From assembly GCA_910585765.1 (NCBI GenBank), contig CAJUES010000030.1:1-40132 (forward strand): a stretch of DNA of 40,132 bases. The letters are read 5' to 3'. A program made the position numbers and the translations under genes. Of the stretch, positions 7,592-14,497 are shown piece after piece. The notes beneath the pieces are model-generated. The model was not told the DNA's origin. It saw only the letters and a list, made by a program, of their open reading frames with translations, and made no database searches. The stretch's first letter is position 1; each line of letters starts with the position of its first letter. Source of the DNA: an uncultured Lachnospiraceae bacterium (GTDB lineage: Bacteria; Bacillota; Clostridia; Lachnospirales; Lachnospiraceae).

Positions 7592-7691
7592 TAAATCTGT
7601 AAATTCAGGTCGATGGAGGTAAAAAAGTGAAATGCTGCATTGTAGTAACCGATATAGTCGCATGATAAGGATCAGAATAGGGAGGATTTGG

Positions 7692-7697
7692 TATAAT
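7692..7697 (+). promoter_or_regulatory. Extended -10 promoter of the CAT-like gene
   Basis: TATAAT is preceded by TTTGG, giving the TGn extended -10. No clear -35 is present 17 bp upstream. It lies 54 bp before the ATG at 7751. Confidence 0.5.
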
Positions 7698-7750
7698 TGG
7701 GAGTGCGCGTGGCATGATCAGGTGCATCAATGCACAGGGGAGGATCGGAT

Positions 7751-8380
7751 ATGGCGAATACGTATAAAGTGATCGATGAGAAAACATGGAATAGGGCAAT
7801 GCACTGTAAGATCTTCAGAGACAGTATTGAGCCGGCGTTTTGCGTAACATATGAGGCGGATATCACAAGGTTTAGAGGCGTGGTCAGGAAACTGGGTGTT
7901 TCTTTCACGTTGGCGATGGTATATGCGGTCTGCAAGTGTGCCAATGAAGTAGAGGCATTCCGCTATCGTTTTGTTGACGGGCAGGTTGTGTTGTTTGACA
8001 GGATTGATACCGCATTTACGTATCTCAATAAAGACACCGGGCTATTTAAGGTAGTCAATGTTCCCATGACAGATGATCTGAGGGCATACTGCGGATTGGC
8101 GGAAAAAACGGCAAGGGAACAGGAGGAATATTTTACAGGTCCGTTAGGAAATGATGTGTTTCAATGTTCGCCGATGCCGTGGGTGACTTACACGCATATT
8201 TCACATACCAACTCCGGAAAAAAAGATAACGCCACCCCTCTTTTCGACTGGGGGAAGTACTGCGAGAAAGACGGAAAGATCGTGATCCCGATATCTGTGC
8301 AGGCACACCATTCCTTTGTCGATGGCATACATATTGGGCAGTTTGCAGATAAGCTCCAGAATTTTTTTGATCAGTGCTGA
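7751..8380 (+). CDS. Chloramphenicol acetyltransferase-fold protein
   Basis: The 209-residue protein has the CAT length and layout. KTWNRAMHCKIFRD and the ending VQAHHSFVDGIHIGQFADKL contain the active-site motif HHxxxDG (His187, Asp191). The PMPWVTYTHISH segment (about 141-152) is also a family feature. The start is the ATG with GGGGAGG 8 bp upstream; an earlier in-frame ATG lacks a site. It would transfer acetyl from acetyl-CoA to a hydroxyl. Many chromosomal clostridial homologues of this type have no proven chloramphenicol activity, so I call the fold rather than the resistance. Next to it is an aminoglycoside-nucleotidyltransferase-like gene in convergent orientation. Confidence 0.85.
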   Translation: MANTYKVIDEKTWNRAMHCKIFRDSIEPAFCVTYEADITRFRGVVRKLGVSFTLAMVYAVCKCANEVEAFRYRFVDGQVVLFDRIDTAFTYLNKDTGLFKVVNVPMTDDLRAYCGLAEKTAREQEEYFTGPLGNDVFQCSPMPWVTYTHISHTNSGKKDNATPLFDWGKYCEKDGKIVIPISVQAHHSFVDGIHIGQFADKLQNFFDQC

Positions 8381-8400
8381 AATAATCGGCAGACATACAG

Positions 8401-8449
8401 GCACAGAATGTCCCCCGACAGACAATGGATTTTGCGCGGGGGAATGTGC
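8401..8449. terminator. Bulged hairpin between convergent genes
   Basis: GCACA plus CCCCCG on the left pairs with CGGGGG plus TGTGC on the right, with a 5-nt bulge. It sits between the CAT-like gene and the leftward nucleotidyltransferase gene, so bidirectional termination is plausible. There is no clean U-run. Confidence 0.35.
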
Positions 8450-8452
8450 TGT

Positions 8453-9262
8453 TCACAAAAGATATTCGTGGAGGGGCTGCATGCTTGAGTCCCCTTGAAA
8501 TGAGCGAAAAAGTCCGCTTATCCGCCGCAGCATGTCATCGGCAAATTTTTGAGTTTCCATGGCATCGAAAGCCGGCTCAGTGTCAAACATATAGCTTTGC
8601 AGAGCATCTGAGATCAAAGGGTGGTACGTTGCAGAGAGATTCTGCAATGCCCACTCTCCGCCCTGCTTTTTGGAGAGTACCAGATCGCTCTGCAGGAAGG
8701 CTGCCACTCTGCACAGATTCAAGATCACATAGACAGGATCGTCCGATATATCCTGCCTGGCATTCTCGACATCGGACCAGATGCTGTCCATGTAATCTTT
8801 TCCAGGCACATCATCAAAGACATCGTTTATTTCTTCTCCGTACAATACAACGCCATATTTTTTTATGATCATAAAATGCGCAGCCAGATCCTTGTCCGTG
8901 CCTTTCATCTGACGGATATAATCAGTTGGATCGTCAATAAACCACTGCAGATGTGCATTTGAAAAATGCAGTTCAAATGGTGTGGGGTAAAGAAAGTGTT
9001 GGCAGTATTCCCGCCTGACAATGCTCAACTCGATGCCCTTGCCTGGCGCGTTCTTATGTAATGCCACAATGTGGTCCATAAACTGTAATTTCTGGATATC
9101 CGTGATACTGCTATTGGTTACGATGATCACATCTATATCACTCTTTTGGGGATTGAAACACCCCATCGCCAATGAACCATGTAGATAGACACCTGTGAGA
9201 TGCTCCTGAAAGATCCTTTTGCTTTTGTCCACAATCTCATTTAATATATGCTGATATGACAT
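8453..9262 (-). CDS. Aminoglycoside nucleotidyltransferase-like protein (ANT/AadA type)
   Basis: The protein has 269 residues from the ATG at 9262, which has AAAGGAG 8 bp upstream. The nucleotidyltransferase motif is HGSLAMGCFNPQKSDIDVII (about residues 29-48), that is GS followed by DxD for metal binding. The C-terminal helical part, with FIDDPTDYIRQMKGTDKDLA and NLCRVAAFLQSDLVLSKKQG, matches the DUF4111 domain of AadA and ANT(9) enzymes. Those adenylylate streptomycin or spectinomycin. The putative catalytic base region EGEW/GEW seen in AadA is present as KKQGGEWAL. The drug substrate is not provable from sequence. Confidence 0.82.
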   Translation of the reverse strand: MSYQHILNEIVDKSKRIFQEHLTGVYLHGSLAMGCFNPQKSDIDVIIVTNSSITDIQKLQFMDHIVALHKNAPGKGIELSIVRREYCQHFLYPTPFELHFSNAHLQWFIDDPTDYIRQMKGTDKDLAAHFMIIKKYGVVLYGEEINDVFDDVPGKDYMDSIWSDVENARQDISDDPVYVILNLCRVAAFLQSDLVLSKKQGGEWALQNLSATYHPLISDALQSYMFDTEPAFDAMETQKFADDMLRRISGLFRSFQGDSSMQPLHEYLL

Positions 9263-9385
9263 GATAACGCTCCTTTGGATCTGCCTGATCAAAACCGTGC
9301 AGGTTCTGGACTGGCGGAAATCTGATGACAGCTATATTTTTGCAGCATCGGAAGATCGATATTCTTTACTGTCTGTATTGTTGTT

Positions 9386-9414
9386 AGTATACTACGGTTT
9401 GTGGATAACTTCAA
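9386..9414 (-). promoter_or_regulatory. Promoter of the nucleotidyltransferase gene
   Basis: On the minus strand TTGAAG (9409-9414) and TATACT (9386-9391) are spaced 17 bp. The leader to the ATG at 9262 is about 115 bp with no obvious hairpin terminator. Together with the site at 9500 it fills the divergent gap 9263-9556. Confidence 0.65.
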
Positions 9415-9499
9415 CCTAATAAACTGTCTGTGTGGAAAATTGGTATGGCATCGGTCGTCAGTATGCGTATGACATGCACAATGTTATTTGTTTTTGTAG

Positions 9500-9528
9500 T
9501 AGCAAACGGAGAATTGCCGTGATATAAT
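9500..9528 (+). promoter_or_regulatory. Promoter of the MATE gene (TAGCAA / TGATATAAT)
   Basis: TATAAT (9523-9528) has the extended TG and a weak -35 TAGCAA at 17 bp. It resembles the modules at 2040 and 3255 (GGAGA in the spacer, GTGA before the -10). Confidence 0.6.
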
Positions 9529-9556
9529 GAAAATCATAGGCACTTGTGATGGGGGA

Positions 9557-9610
9557 ATGATTATGGATAACAAGAACTGTTTGACATCTGCAGGGGTTGG
9601 CAATAGATGA
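9557..9610 (+). CDS. 17-residue leader peptide overlapping the MATE start
   Basis: The short frame MIMDNKNCLTSAGVGNR starts 2 bp after GGGGG; its second ATG at 9563 is better spaced. Its TGA overlaps the MATE ATG as ATGA (9607-9610). The MATE start itself has only a weak ribosome site, so translation may depend on this frame. No homologue is known to me. It may be a coupling or attenuation leader. Confidence 0.4.
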   Translation: MIMDNKNCLTSAGVGNR

Positions 9611-10980
9611 AGCGCACGACGAGCATTTCTAAGGATTTTACAAAAGGGAATATTGTGTGGCAGCTTTTGATGTTCACGCTGCCGTTTATGGCGTCCAACG
9701 CGCTGCAGGTGCTCTACAGTACGATAGATATGGTGATCGTGGGAAAATATGTGGGCACGCCGGGGCTGTCCGCCGTCTCTCAGAGCAGTCAGATATTGAG
9801 CTTTGCCACCATGGTATGCCTTGGATTTTCCAATGCGGGGCAGGTGCTGATATCGCAGGCGCTGGGGGCGGGAAAGCGAAAGGAGATCAACGAGATCATA
9901 GGCACGCTGTTTGGTCTGATCCTCGGCATGGGGCTTTTCCTGTCCTGCGTTATTTTGCTGGCACGGCAGTGGATCATGAGCGTCATGAATATTCCGGCGG
10001 AATCCTGGGAGATGGCGGCGGATTATATGATCATATGCGGCGGCGGGCTGGTCTTTACGGCGGGCTACAACATGGTGTCGGCGGCGCTGCGGGGGATGGG
10101 GGACTCCAGGCGGCCTTTTCTGTTCATCGGCATCGCCTCGTTTGTGAACCTGATCCTGGATATCCTGTTTACGGGGATGCTGGGGTTTGGTGTAGCGGGG
10201 GCGGCATGGGCGACGATCATCGGGCAGGCGGTGTCTTTCCTGTTCTCGATCTATTATCTTTACCGCAGCAGGGAAGCGTTTGGGTTTGACTTTCGGCGCA
10301 AGAGCTTTATACCCCGGAAAAAGTATGTGAAGATGATCGCGGAACTGGGTACGCCCATGGCGATCCAGTCCGGGTGCATCAATCTTTCCATGCTGTTTGT
10401 CAATGCCATGGTCAACAATGTGGGGGTGGTGGCGTCTGCGACCTTCGGCGTGGGGGTGCGCATCGACGATATCATCAACAAGATCTCGCAGGGGCTGCAG
10501 TTTGCCGCCATGCCCATGATCAGCCAGAACATCGCGGCAGGGGAGCGGAAACGATCCAGGCAGGTCGTGTGGTTTGTCTGGCTGTTCGCCTTTGTGCTGA
10601 TGGCTTTTTTCATTGCCGTGTACTATGTCTTTGGCAGGCAGCTGTTCATGCTGTTCTCAGACGATACCAAAGTGCATGATATGTCCGCTACGTTTATCAG
10701 GGCGATCCTGTGGATGTTTCCGGCGATGTCGATCATGCGCGGCAGCAACGCCTTTATCCAGGGGATTGGCAACGCGAAGCTCAGCATGGTGCTTGCACTC
10801 CTCGACGGCGTGATGCTGCGGATCGGCTTGAGCTGGCTCTTTGGGATCGTGCTGGACTGGGGATTCTTTGGGTTTGTCCTGGGATATGGGCTTGCTCCGT
10901 ACGGCTGTGCCGTGCCGGGGATGATCTACTTTCTGTCGGGGGTCTGGCAGCGCAGGAAGGTACTGGCGGAGGATATATAG
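9607..10980 (+). CDS. MATE family multidrug/Na+ antiporter
   Basis: The protein has 457 residues and about 12 membrane helices in two bundles. The N-terminus GNIVWQLLMFTLPFMASNAL is the usual MATE opening, with the first-bundle signature LQVLYSTIDMVIVGKYVG near residue 35. The second bundle starts near GTPMAIQSGCINLSM (about 250), and SALRGMGDSRRPF near 155 is a conserved loop. Length is normal. It would export cationic compounds in exchange for Na+ or H+ at the cytoplasmic membrane. The leader peptide at 9557 overlaps its start. The substrate is unknown. It belongs to the DinF/NorM-like group common in clostridia. Confidence 0.9.
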   Translation: MKRTTSISKDFTKGNIVWQLLMFTLPFMASNALQVLYSTIDMVIVGKYVGTPGLSAVSQSSQILSFATMVCLGFSNAGQVLISQALGAGKRKEINEIIGTLFGLILGMGLFLSCVILLARQWIMSVMNIPAESWEMAADYMIICGGGLVFTAGYNMVSAALRGMGDSRRPFLFIGIASFVNLILDILFTGMLGFGVAGAAWATIIGQAVSFLFSIYYLYRSREAFGFDFRRKSFIPRKKYVKMIAELGTPMAIQSGCINLSMLFVNAMVNNVGVVASATFGVGVRIDDIINKISQGLQFAAMPMISQNIAAGERKRSRQVVWFVWLFAFVLMAFFIAVYYVFGRQLFMLFSDDTKVHDMSATFIRAILWMFPAMSIMRGSNAFIQGIGNAKLSMVLALLDGVMLRIGLSWLFGIVLDWGFFGFVLGYGLAPYGCAVPGMIYFLSGVWQRRKVLAEDI

Positions 10981-11097
10981 CGACGGGCAAAAGCGTCCGG
11001 GGGTGTGGCTGTGATTGATAGAAAAGACATTTGGCAGGGCTGACGACATATGTTCAAGTCTTTAAAGAGAGTAGTAATCATAACAGGAGGGCATCAT

Positions 11098-11274
11098 ATG
11101 GATGAGAAAATAGTATTTAGCAAAGGTTCCTTTTTCCATGGAACAAAGGCGGATCTGGCAATTGGGGATCTGATCGTCACGGTCAGCTGGCAGGGACACG
11201 CCCCTGAGATACGGAACAATATGCTTGAGAATCTCAGGCAGCTGTCTGAAAAGGGGATCAAGGCGATCGACTGA
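11098..11274 (+). pseudogene. Rifampicin ADP-ribosyltransferase (Arr) with the middle deleted
   Basis: The open frame encodes 58 residues with an AGGAGG site 7 bp before the ATG. The first 25 residues contain SFFHGTKADLAIGDL, the conserved NAD-binding opening of Arr (FYHGTKADL..GDLL). The remainder, WQGHAPEIRNNMLENLRQLS followed by EKGIKAID, matches the Arr C-terminus (DWxGHxxE..M...L..L...G...I.D). Known Arr proteins have about 140-150 residues, so roughly 80-90 are missing while frame and both ends are kept. The catalytic core, including its tyrosine and aspartate residues, should be absent. I consider it inactive as an Arr, though a folded mini-protein cannot be excluded. Confidence 0.75.
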
Positions 11275-11301
11275 GGTTGGTACAGTGAATATCAAGAAAT
11301 C

Positions 11302-11359
11302 GGCAGTCTGACTGAGCGTGTCCCAGATGACAGCCGACAGCGGGACACGGGGGACTGCC
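11302..11359 (+). repeat. Nested inverted repeats before the FAD oxidoreductase
   Basis: Outer arms GGCAGTC (11302-11308) and GACTGCC (11353-11359) enclose inner arms CGTGTCCC (11317-11324) and GGGACACG (11342-11349), all exact. The structure ends 22 bp before the ATG at 11382. It could be a 5' UTR hairpin or the terminator of the Arr remnant without a U-tract. Confidence 0.5.
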
Positions 11360-11381
11360 CATATAGAAAGCGGGGTAAAGT

Positions 11382-12746
11382 ATGCGTTACGATGTGATAA
11401 TAATAGGTGCGGGGCCGGGCGGTATCTTCTCGGCATACGAGATGATCCACAGAAAGAGTGATCTGAAAATAGCGGTTTTTGAGTCGGGGCATGCGCTTGA
11501 CAAGCGGCACTGTCCGATCGACGGCGACAAGGTAAAGAGCTGTATCAAGTGCAGGAGCTGTTCGATCATGAGCGGTTTTGGCGGTGCGGGAGCATTCTCC
11601 GACGGAAAGTACAATATAACGAATGATTTTGGCGGGACACTGTATGAGCACATCGGCAAGGCCAGGGCGATCGGGCTGATGGAGTATGTGGACGAGATCA
11701 ACATGAAATACGGCGGGGAGGGCACGAAGATGTACTCGACGGCGGGTACACACCTCAAGAAGCTTTGCCTGCAGAATAAACTGAATCTCCTGGATGCGTC
11801 CGTGCGTCATCTGGGAACGGATATCAATTATGTCGTGCTGGAGAATCTCTATGCGGAGCTCAAGGACAAGGTTCATTTCTTCTTTGATACACCGGTCACG
11901 GATGTCGAGGTGATCGACGGCGGGTATCGTGTGTGCTGCGGGGAGGAGATCCATGAATGTGACAAGTGTGTCATTTCTGTCGGCAGGAGCGGGAGCAAGT
12001 GGATGGAGGGCATCTGTTCCAAACTGGAGATCCCCACAAAGTCAAACCGTGTGGATATCGGTGTGCGCGTCGAGCTGCCGGCGGTGATCTTTTCGCATCT
12101 GACGGACGAACTGTATGAGAGCAAGATTGTGTATCGGACCGAGAAATTTGAGGACAGGGTGCGCACGTTCTGCATGAATCCCAAGGGGATCGTGGTGAAC
12201 GAGAATACGAACGGTATCGTCACGGTCAATGGGCACAGCTACGAGGGTGCGGACAAACAGACGCAGAACACGAACTTTGCGCTTCTGGTCGCAAAGCATT
12301 TTTCCGAGCCGTTCAAGGACAGCAACGGCTACGGCGAGAGCATCGCAAGGCTCTCGAACATGTTGGGCGGCGGTGTGATCGTACAGCGGTTCGGTGATCT
12401 GGTGCGCGGCAGGCGCAGCAATACAAAGCGCATCGAGGAGGGGCTTGTCGCGCCGACACTTGCGGCGACACCAGGCGATCTAAGCCTTGTGCTGCCAAAG
12501 CGGATCCTCGACGGCATCATCGAGATGATCTATGCCCTGGACAAGATCGCGCCCGGAACGGCAAATGACGATACACTGCTGTACGGTGTGGAGGTCAAAT
12601 TCTACAACATGGAGGTCGATATCGACGAGAACCTTGAGACGAGATACAAGGGGCTGTATGTGATCGGTGACGGCAGCGGCGTGACACACTCGCTGTCCCA
12701 TGCATCGGCGAGCGGCGTGTATGTGGCACGGCAGATACTTGGGTGA
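11382..12746 (+). CDS. FAD-dependent oxidoreductase (COG2509-like)
   Basis: The protein has 454 residues. The N-terminus MRYDVIIIGAGPGGIFSAYE carries the GxGxxG dinucleotide site. Further on are CIKCRSCSIMSGFGGAGAFS (about 53-73), with closely spaced cysteines, and the C-terminal FAD loop YVIGDGSGVTHSLSHASASG near 426. This architecture matches COG2509 uncharacterised FAD-dependent dehydrogenases common in anaerobes. The substrate is unknown. A GGGGTAAAG site precedes the ATG. The GNAT remnant follows 8 bp later, suggesting an old two-gene transcript. Confidence 0.85.
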   Translation: MRYDVIIIGAGPGGIFSAYEMIHRKSDLKIAVFESGHALDKRHCPIDGDKVKSCIKCRSCSIMSGFGGAGAFSDGKYNITNDFGGTLYEHIGKARAIGLMEYVDEINMKYGGEGTKMYSTAGTHLKKLCLQNKLNLLDASVRHLGTDINYVVLENLYAELKDKVHFFFDTPVTDVEVIDGGYRVCCGEEIHECDKCVISVGRSGSKWMEGICSKLEIPTKSNRVDIGVRVELPAVIFSHLTDELYESKIVYRTEKFEDRVRTFCMNPKGIVVNENTNGIVTVNGHSYEGADKQTQNTNFALLVAKHFSEPFKDSNGYGESIARLSNMLGGGVIVQRFGDLVRGRRSNTKRIEEGLVAPTLAATPGDLSLVLPKRILDGIIEMIYALDKIAPGTANDDTLLYGVEVKFYNMEVDIDENLETRYKGLYVIGDGSGVTHSLSHASASGVYVARQILG

Positions 12747-12754
12747 TGGGATAG

Positions 12755-13114
12755 ATGAAAATAGAAGACATAAGGATCGAAAAGGTCGACGGTAACAGTC
12801 CCTATCTGAACGAACTGATCCGCTATGCAGGAAACTGTTCGTGGGTTTCTGCACTTTCATGAAAACCGATTATTATCCCGACAATCGGTACTATCCGTGG
12901 ATCAGCACTGTTTTTGTGGATGAGGATCACAGGGGCAGGCGCATCAGCCAGCATATGATAGAGGCTGTGATCGAGTACGCCAGAGGCTGTCAGTTCTCCC
13001 AGGTGTACATTCCGTCGGACATGACTGGATTCTATGAAAAGTACGGTTTTGAGAAGATCGGGGAACTGGAAAATTACGGCGGGTCTGGAACGGATCTGCC
13101 GGGGAGACGGCGTG
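12755..13114 (+). pseudogene. GNAT acetyltransferase with internal deletion and frameshift
   Basis: The first frame from 12755 reads MKIEDIRIEKVDGNSPYLNE and LIRYAGNCSWVSALS and then stops. The next frame, from 12841, resumes with GFCTFMKTDYYPDNRYYPWI, then FVDEDHRGRRISQHMIEAVI (acetyl-CoA loop HRGRRIS) and FYEKYGFEKIGELENYGG. A normal member has about 30-40 residues between GNCSW and the VGFCTF strand, and these are missing. The C-terminus after ENYGG also departs from the family (expected DTDxxF). The coding signal ends in a terminator at 13115. Both ends being recognisable, this is a recent deletion derivative. Confidence 0.75.
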
Positions 13115-13146
13115 GAGCACTCGGGGAGATTCCGGGTGCTCTTTTA
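13115..13146 (+). terminator. Rho-independent terminator
   Basis: GAGCACTCGG (13115-13124) pairs with CCGGGTGCTC (13132-13141) with one G-T wobble, followed by TTTTA. It ends the oxidoreductase/GNAT unit. Confidence 0.75.
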
Positions 13147-13234
13147 TGCACACGGGCACCAGAGGAAATATGTCAGCGGAAGCTGACGTGTGCCCGGCGC
13201 GCGAGTAGTGGAGAAGACCGTTCCCCTACTTGAT
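13147..13234. repeat. REP-like palindromic element, copy 1
   Basis: The element starts TGCACACGGGCACCAGAGG, has an apical hairpin GTCAGC-GGAA-GCTGAC, closes with GTGCCCGGCGCGC, and is followed by a second hairpin of the AGTAG..GGAGAA / TTCCCCTACT type. CGGGCAC and GTGCCCG form the main stem. It repeats at an exact 88-bp period with copy 2, and a longer copy lies at 22844. Confidence 0.75.
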
Positions 13235-13317
13235 TGCACACGGGCACCAGAGGAAATATGTCAGCGGAAGCTGACGTGTGCCCGGCGCGCAGGGAAATCA
13301 GCCATTCCCCCCCTACG
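13235..13317. repeat. REP-like palindromic element, copy 2
   Basis: The first 57 bp are essentially identical to copy 1. The second hairpin is altered to GGGAA / TTCCCC. It abuts the PadR operator palindrome at 13323. Confidence 0.75.
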
Positions 13318-13322
13318 CGATG

Positions 13323-13381
13323 ATATACACCATACAACAATATACCTTGACAGATAAGGTATATTGTTGTATGGTGTATAT
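13323..13381 (+). promoter_or_regulatory. Promoter inside a perfect 26-bp inverted repeat (PadR operator)
   Basis: The arms 13323-13348 and 13356-13381 are exact inverted copies with a 7-bp centre. TTGACA (13347-13352) covers the arm/centre edge and TATGGT (13370-13375) lies in the right arm, spaced 17 bp. Each arm holds ATAC/TATAC blocks like those bound by PadR proteins. Binding here would cover both promoter elements, so autorepression of the padR operon is strongly suggested. Confidence 0.8.
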
Positions 13382-13427
13382 AGAGACAGTTGAGCCGTTA
13401 TTCAGGATCAGAAAGGGGGGGAGTCAT

Positions 13428-13751
13428 ATGTCTATCACATCGGACATCCTCAGGGGACATACAGAGGCGATCATATTATCCAACCTGCTCGAGCAGGACA
13501 GCTATGGGTATCAGATCAACAAGGACATCATGAAGAAAACCAACAACACATATGAACTGAAGGAAGCGACGCTCTACTCGGCGTTCCGTCGTCTGGAGCA
13601 GGCGGGATGCATCCGGACCTACTGGGGTGACGAGACGGTCGGAGCAAGGCGGCGGTATTACGCCATCACCGACGACGGCAGGAAAGCTTACCAGGGATAC
13701 AAGCAGGAGTGGCAGGAGGCGAAAGAGATCATCGACAAACTATTGAAGTGA
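13428..13751 (+). CDS. PadR-family transcriptional regulator
   Basis: The 107-residue protein is a compact PadR: TSDILRGHTEAIILSNLLEQ is the first helix pair, DSYGYQINKDIMKKT the recognition region, and ATLYSAFRRLEQAGCIRTYW the second half of the winged helix. It ends YYAITDDGRKAYQGYKQEWQ. The start is the ATG at 13428 with GGGGGAG 8 bp upstream. An upstream in-frame extension would read through the operator palindrome and is not plausible. PadR proteins of this subgroup repress their own operon and release on binding an effector or envelope signal. The two following genes are the likely regulated outputs. Confidence 0.9.
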   Translation: MSITSDILRGHTEAIILSNLLEQDSYGYQINKDIMKKTNNTYELKEATLYSAFRRLEQAGCIRTYWGDETVGARRRYYAITDDGRKAYQGYKQEWQEAKEIIDKLLK

Positions 13752-13787
13752 TCAGGGATTGTAATATTATGAGGAGGATAAGCTGTT

Positions 13788-14477
13788 ATGGATGAAAGGA
13801 TCAGACAATATTTTAACACGATTTTTGCGGAGGCGCCCAAGACAAGGAGGGCGCTGGACTTAAAACAGGAAATGATGCAGAGTGCCATCGACAAATACAA
13901 TGACATGGTGGCGGACGGGTATTCCGAGGAGGACGCATACCAGAACGTGATCAACTCGATCGGGGATGTGACGGAGCTGTTTCCGGAGGTGGAGGAGAAA
14001 AATCTGCTCGTGCTGTCGGAGAAGGATCGGAAGAAGAAAGCGATGATGACTGCGTGTGCTGTCGGATGCTACATCTTTGCGGGAGCAATCTTTCTTGCCT
14101 GCGGGATGCTCAGTGACAGCATGGGATTTGATGAGGATATCATGATGGCGTATGGTTTTGTGCTGGCTGTCATCATCTGCATTCCACCGACGGTCATGCT
14201 CGTCTATGCGGCAAATATGTACCCTGATTACACCAAGCGGGAGAAACAGGATATGGTCGACCGGATCAAGGAAGTGAATTATCACAACAACAAGGAAAGG
14301 GCGGTGCTAAAGACGATCAACTCCCTGATATGGATAGTCACGCTCATCATTTACTTTGCGATCAGTTTTTCCACATACGCATGGCATGTCACATGGATCA
14401 TTTTCCTGATCGCAGCGTGCGCACGGAAGATCGTGCAGCTGGTCACTGAACTGAAAACGGAAGAAAAGCATCTGTAG
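13788..14477 (+). CDS. HAAS/DUF1700-type membrane protein
   Basis: The protein has 229 residues. The first 80 form the HAAS helical domain (permease prefix type): RQYFNTIFAEAPKTRRALDL, then DKYNDMVADGYSEEDAYQNV and INSIGDVTELF. This domain normally packs against a PadR partner. Four membrane segments follow, near residues 87-107, 122-143, 182-200 and 203-220. A GGAGG site lies 9 bp before the ATG, 36 bp after padR. The role is probably signal relay between membrane state and PadR, by analogy with PadR-HAAS-DUF4097 operons in Firmicutes. Confidence 0.85.
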   Translation: MDERIRQYFNTIFAEAPKTRRALDLKQEMMQSAIDKYNDMVADGYSEEDAYQNVINSIGDVTELFPEVEEKNLLVLSEKDRKKKAMMTACAVGCYIFAGAIFLACGMLSDSMGFDEDIMMAYGFVLAVIICIPPTVMLVYAANMYPDYTKREKQDMVDRIKEVNYHNNKERAVLKTINSLIWIVTLIIYFAISFSTYAWHVTWIIFLIAACARKIVQLVTELKTEEKHL

Positions 14478-14497
14478 ATGCGGGAGAGGTGATGGTG

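Noticed and set aside
7751..8380. Naming this gene as a chloramphenicol-resistance determinant
   Set aside because: The fold and active site fit, but chromosomal homologues often lack that activity and sequence does not decide.
10374..11049. Several long open frames antisense or shifted within the first MATE gene
   Set aside because: They follow from high GC content; products are rich in Arg, Cys and Pro with no family pattern.
13147..13317. Possible CRISPR array from the tandem 88-bp units
   Set aside because: Only two units, each itself palindromic over its length, with no regular spacers and no cas genes.
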